DNA of 8,189 nucleotides from SIAJ01 sp036266155 (GTDB taxonomy: Bacteria > Planctomycetota > Planctomycetia > Gemmatales > Gemmataceae), in assembly GCA_036266155.1 (NCBI GenBank), contig DATANR010000259.1, positions 1 to 8,189 of the forward strand. Direction: 5' to 3'. Within the stretch, counting starts at the first letter, position 1; every line of letters starts with the position of its first letter. Positions 6,838-8,189 of this stretch are shown here, piece by piece. A program made the translations under genes and the position numbers. Below the pieces are notes generated by a model. It had not been told where the DNA came from. It searched no databases and saw nothing but the letters and a program-made list of their open reading frames with translations.

Positions 6838-8189
6838 CCCCCACCTCCCTCCGCCTGCTTCCGGCGCTTCCATTCGGCCAGGCGTTCGGCGATCTCGGCT
6901 TCGTAGCCGCGGTCAGTGGGTTCGTAGTAGGTCTTGTCGACGCCGAGGTAGTCCTGAACCACAAAGGCACCTTCGCCCGAATGGGCGTACTGATAGCCCT
7001 CGCCGTGGCCGAATTGTTTGGCGCCCTTGTAGTGGCTGTCACGGAGGTGCTTGGGCACCGGGATCGTGCGGCCCTTCTGCACGTCGCCGCGGGCCGCGCC
7101 GATCGCCGTCGTTGCCGAGTTCGATTTCGGGGCCGTCGCCATGTAGATGACCGCTTGCGACAGTGTGAGCTGGCACTCCGGCAGGCCGACCATTTCGACC
7201 GCTTGCCAGGCGGCCGTCGCCACGAGCAGGGCCCGCGGGTCGGCATTGCCGATGTCCTCGCTGGCCAGGATCACGATGCGCCGGGCGATGAACCGCGGGT
7301 CCTCGCCGGCTTCGAGCATGCGGGCGAGCCAGTAGATCGCCGCGTCCGGATCGCTGCCGCGCATGCTCTTGATGAACGCGCTTGCCAGATCGTAATGCGT
7401 GTCACCGGTCGGGTCGTAGTTGAGCACCTTGCGCTGGATCGAGTCTTGCGCGACTTCGAGCGTGAACTCGACCGGCTCCGTCGTCGACGATTTGACGCCG
7501 ATCTCCAAGGCGGTGAGCGCTCGACGGGCGTCGCCATCGGACATCTCGGCCAAAAACTCAAGAGCGTTTGGGTGCATGTTGATCGCGATGTCGCCGAGCC
7601 CGCGTTCGGTGTCGGCGACGGCCCGTTGCAGGAGCGTCTTGATGTGCTCGCGCGTCAACGGCTCGAAGGTGAAGATCTGGCTGCGGCTGAGGAGCGGCGT
7701 GTTGATCGCGAAAAACGGGTTCTCGGTGGTCGCCCCGATCAGCACGACGACGCCATCTTCGACGTCCGGCAACAGCACATCCTGCTGGGCCTTGTTGAAG
7801 CGATGAATCTCGTCGACGAACAGGATCGTGCGTTCGCCGTGCATCTCCAGATCGCGGCGTGCCTGTTCGAGCAGTTCGCGAACTTCCTTGGTGCCAGACG
7901 CCGTCGCATTGAGCACGCGAAACCGGCTCTTGGTGTGCTGCGCGATCACCTGAGCGAGGGCCGTCTTCCCCGTGCCCGGCGGCCCATAGAAGACGAGCGA
8001 ATTGAGCCGATCGGCAATGAGCATCCGGCGGAGCAACTTCCCTTCGCCGATGAAATGCTCCTGGCCGATGAACTCGTCGATGGTGCGTGGGCGCATCCGT
8101 GCCGCGAGCGGCCGGGCTTGCCGACGATTGGCTTCACGAACGTCGGCGAAGATGTCGATGGGTAGGCTCCGGGTATCAGATGGACCAGT
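6834..8189 (-). CDS. rarA: Replication-associated recombination protein A (RarA/MgsA), AAA+ ATPase; 5' end outside window
   Basis: RarA is a clamp-loader-related AAA+ ATPase that acts at stalled replication forks and on recombination intermediates. Residues are numbered from the Met at 8094-8096: RPRTIDEFIGQEH (2-14), typical of the family's start; Walker A GPPGTGKT (38-45); Walker B ILFVDEIHRF (91-100); sensor 1 GATTENP (121-127); Arg finger LLSR (135-138); sensor 2 region GDARRAL (188-194); and the tetramerisation/C-terminal domain from about 225, including YDLASAFIKSMRGSDPDAA (235-253) and ILASEDIGNADP (276-287). The frame stays open for 31 codons beyond that Met to the right edge, reading ANRRQARPLAARM just before it. 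This is a normal RarA N-terminus, and no ATG, GTG or TTG occurs in those codons, so the true start is outside the window. The protein ends in EGGGG, whose codons also hold the next gene's Shine-Dalgarno. The stop TGA overlaps that gene's ATG. Confidence 0.97.
   Translation of the reverse strand, partial: TGPSDTRSLPIDIFADVREANRRQARPLAARMRPRTIDEFIGQEHFIGEGKLLRRMLIADRLNSLVFYGPPGTGKTALAQVIAQHTKSRFRVLNATASGTKEVRELLEQARRDLEMHGERTILFVDEIHRFNKAQQDVLLPDVEDGVVVLIGATTENPFFAINTPLLSRSQIFTFEPLTREHIKTLLQRAVADTERGLGDIAINMHPNALEFLAEMSDGDARRALTALEIGVKSSTTEPVEFTLEVAQDSIQRKVLNYDPTGDTHYDLASAFIKSMRGSDPDAAIYWLARMLEAGEDPRFIARRIVILASEDIGNADPRALLVATAAWQAVEMVGLPECQLTLSQAVIYMATAPKSNSATTAIGAARGDVQKGRTIPVPKHLRDSHYKGAKQFGHGEGYQYAHSGEGAFVVQDYLGVDKTYYEPTDRGYEAEIAERLAEWKRRKQAEGGGG
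6843..6850 (-). promoter_or_regulatory. Ribosome binding site inside the rarA 3' end
   Basis: The minus-strand AGGGAGGT, with GGAGG 6 bases before the ATG at 6837, is a near-ideal Shine-Dalgarno. It lies within the codons for the Gly-rich tail of RarA. Together with the ATGA stop/start overlap (6834-6837) it supports translational coupling and settles the downstream start. Confidence 0.8.

Noticed and set aside
6810..8165. A 451-codon open frame on the plus strand opposite rarA
   Set aside because: It lies wholly antisense to a certain rarA. Long antisense frames arise easily from GC-rich codon use, and its translation is Arg/Gly/Val-rich with no family resemblance.
1..8189. Defence system, CRISPR array, tRNA or rRNA genes
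   Set aside because: No cas or toxin-antitoxin signature, no regular spacer-repeat pattern and no RNA gene structure was found. The kinases and the Uma2 gene alone do not make a recognised defence locus.

Overview
This is a GC-rich window that looks like the chromosome of a planctomycete, probably of the Gemmata type. The lineage call is inferred from protein families. There is a large membrane Ser/Thr kinase whose layout (kinase, coiled coil, membrane segment, TPR array) is characteristic of that phylum. There is also a protein of an uncharacterised family I know from planctomycetes (N-terminal MTEEEWL, C-terminal RGCWVVDLVLGKE), and a Uma2-type nuclease, a family that is expanded there. No rRNA, tRNA, CRISPR array, complete insertion sequence or replication origin was found.

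Layout. (1) Positions 2-739 (+): the 3' part of a gene of a multicopy family of unknown function with a winged-helix-like region; its 5' end is outside the window. (2) Positions 740-1049: a non-coding stretch of about 310 bases holding an imperfect hairpin, a perfect 11-bp inverted repeat around an A/T-tract-rich core, and a short direct repeat. (3) Positions 1050-4415 (-): a 1121-residue transmembrane Ser/Thr kinase with about 13 TPRs. (4) Positions 4416-4623: a divergent intergenic region. (5) Positions 4624-5472 (+): a minimal soluble kinase with non-standard HGD and DLG motifs. (6) Positions 8189-5481 (-): a compact same-strand cluster, in transcription order rarA (5' end cut by the window), a planctomycete protein of unknown function, and a Uma2-family PD-(D/E)XK nuclease. 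It meets the small kinase tail to tail with an 8-base gap.

How the parts may work together. The two kinases are transcribed away from each other and could form a signalling pair, the large one sensing through its TPR domain and the small one acting in the cytoplasm. In the rarA cluster, rarA and the unknown gene share an ATGA stop/start, and the Shine-Dalgarno of the second gene lies inside the Gly-rich tail codons of rarA. That is good evidence for translational coupling, and so for co-expression of a replication-fork ATPase, an unknown protein and a nuclease.

Most of the window is ordinary for this lineage. I do not see a clearly new multi-gene system. The items most worth a second look are the coupled rarA/unknown/Uma2 cluster, the motif-deviant small kinase, and the structured intergenic stretch near position 900.
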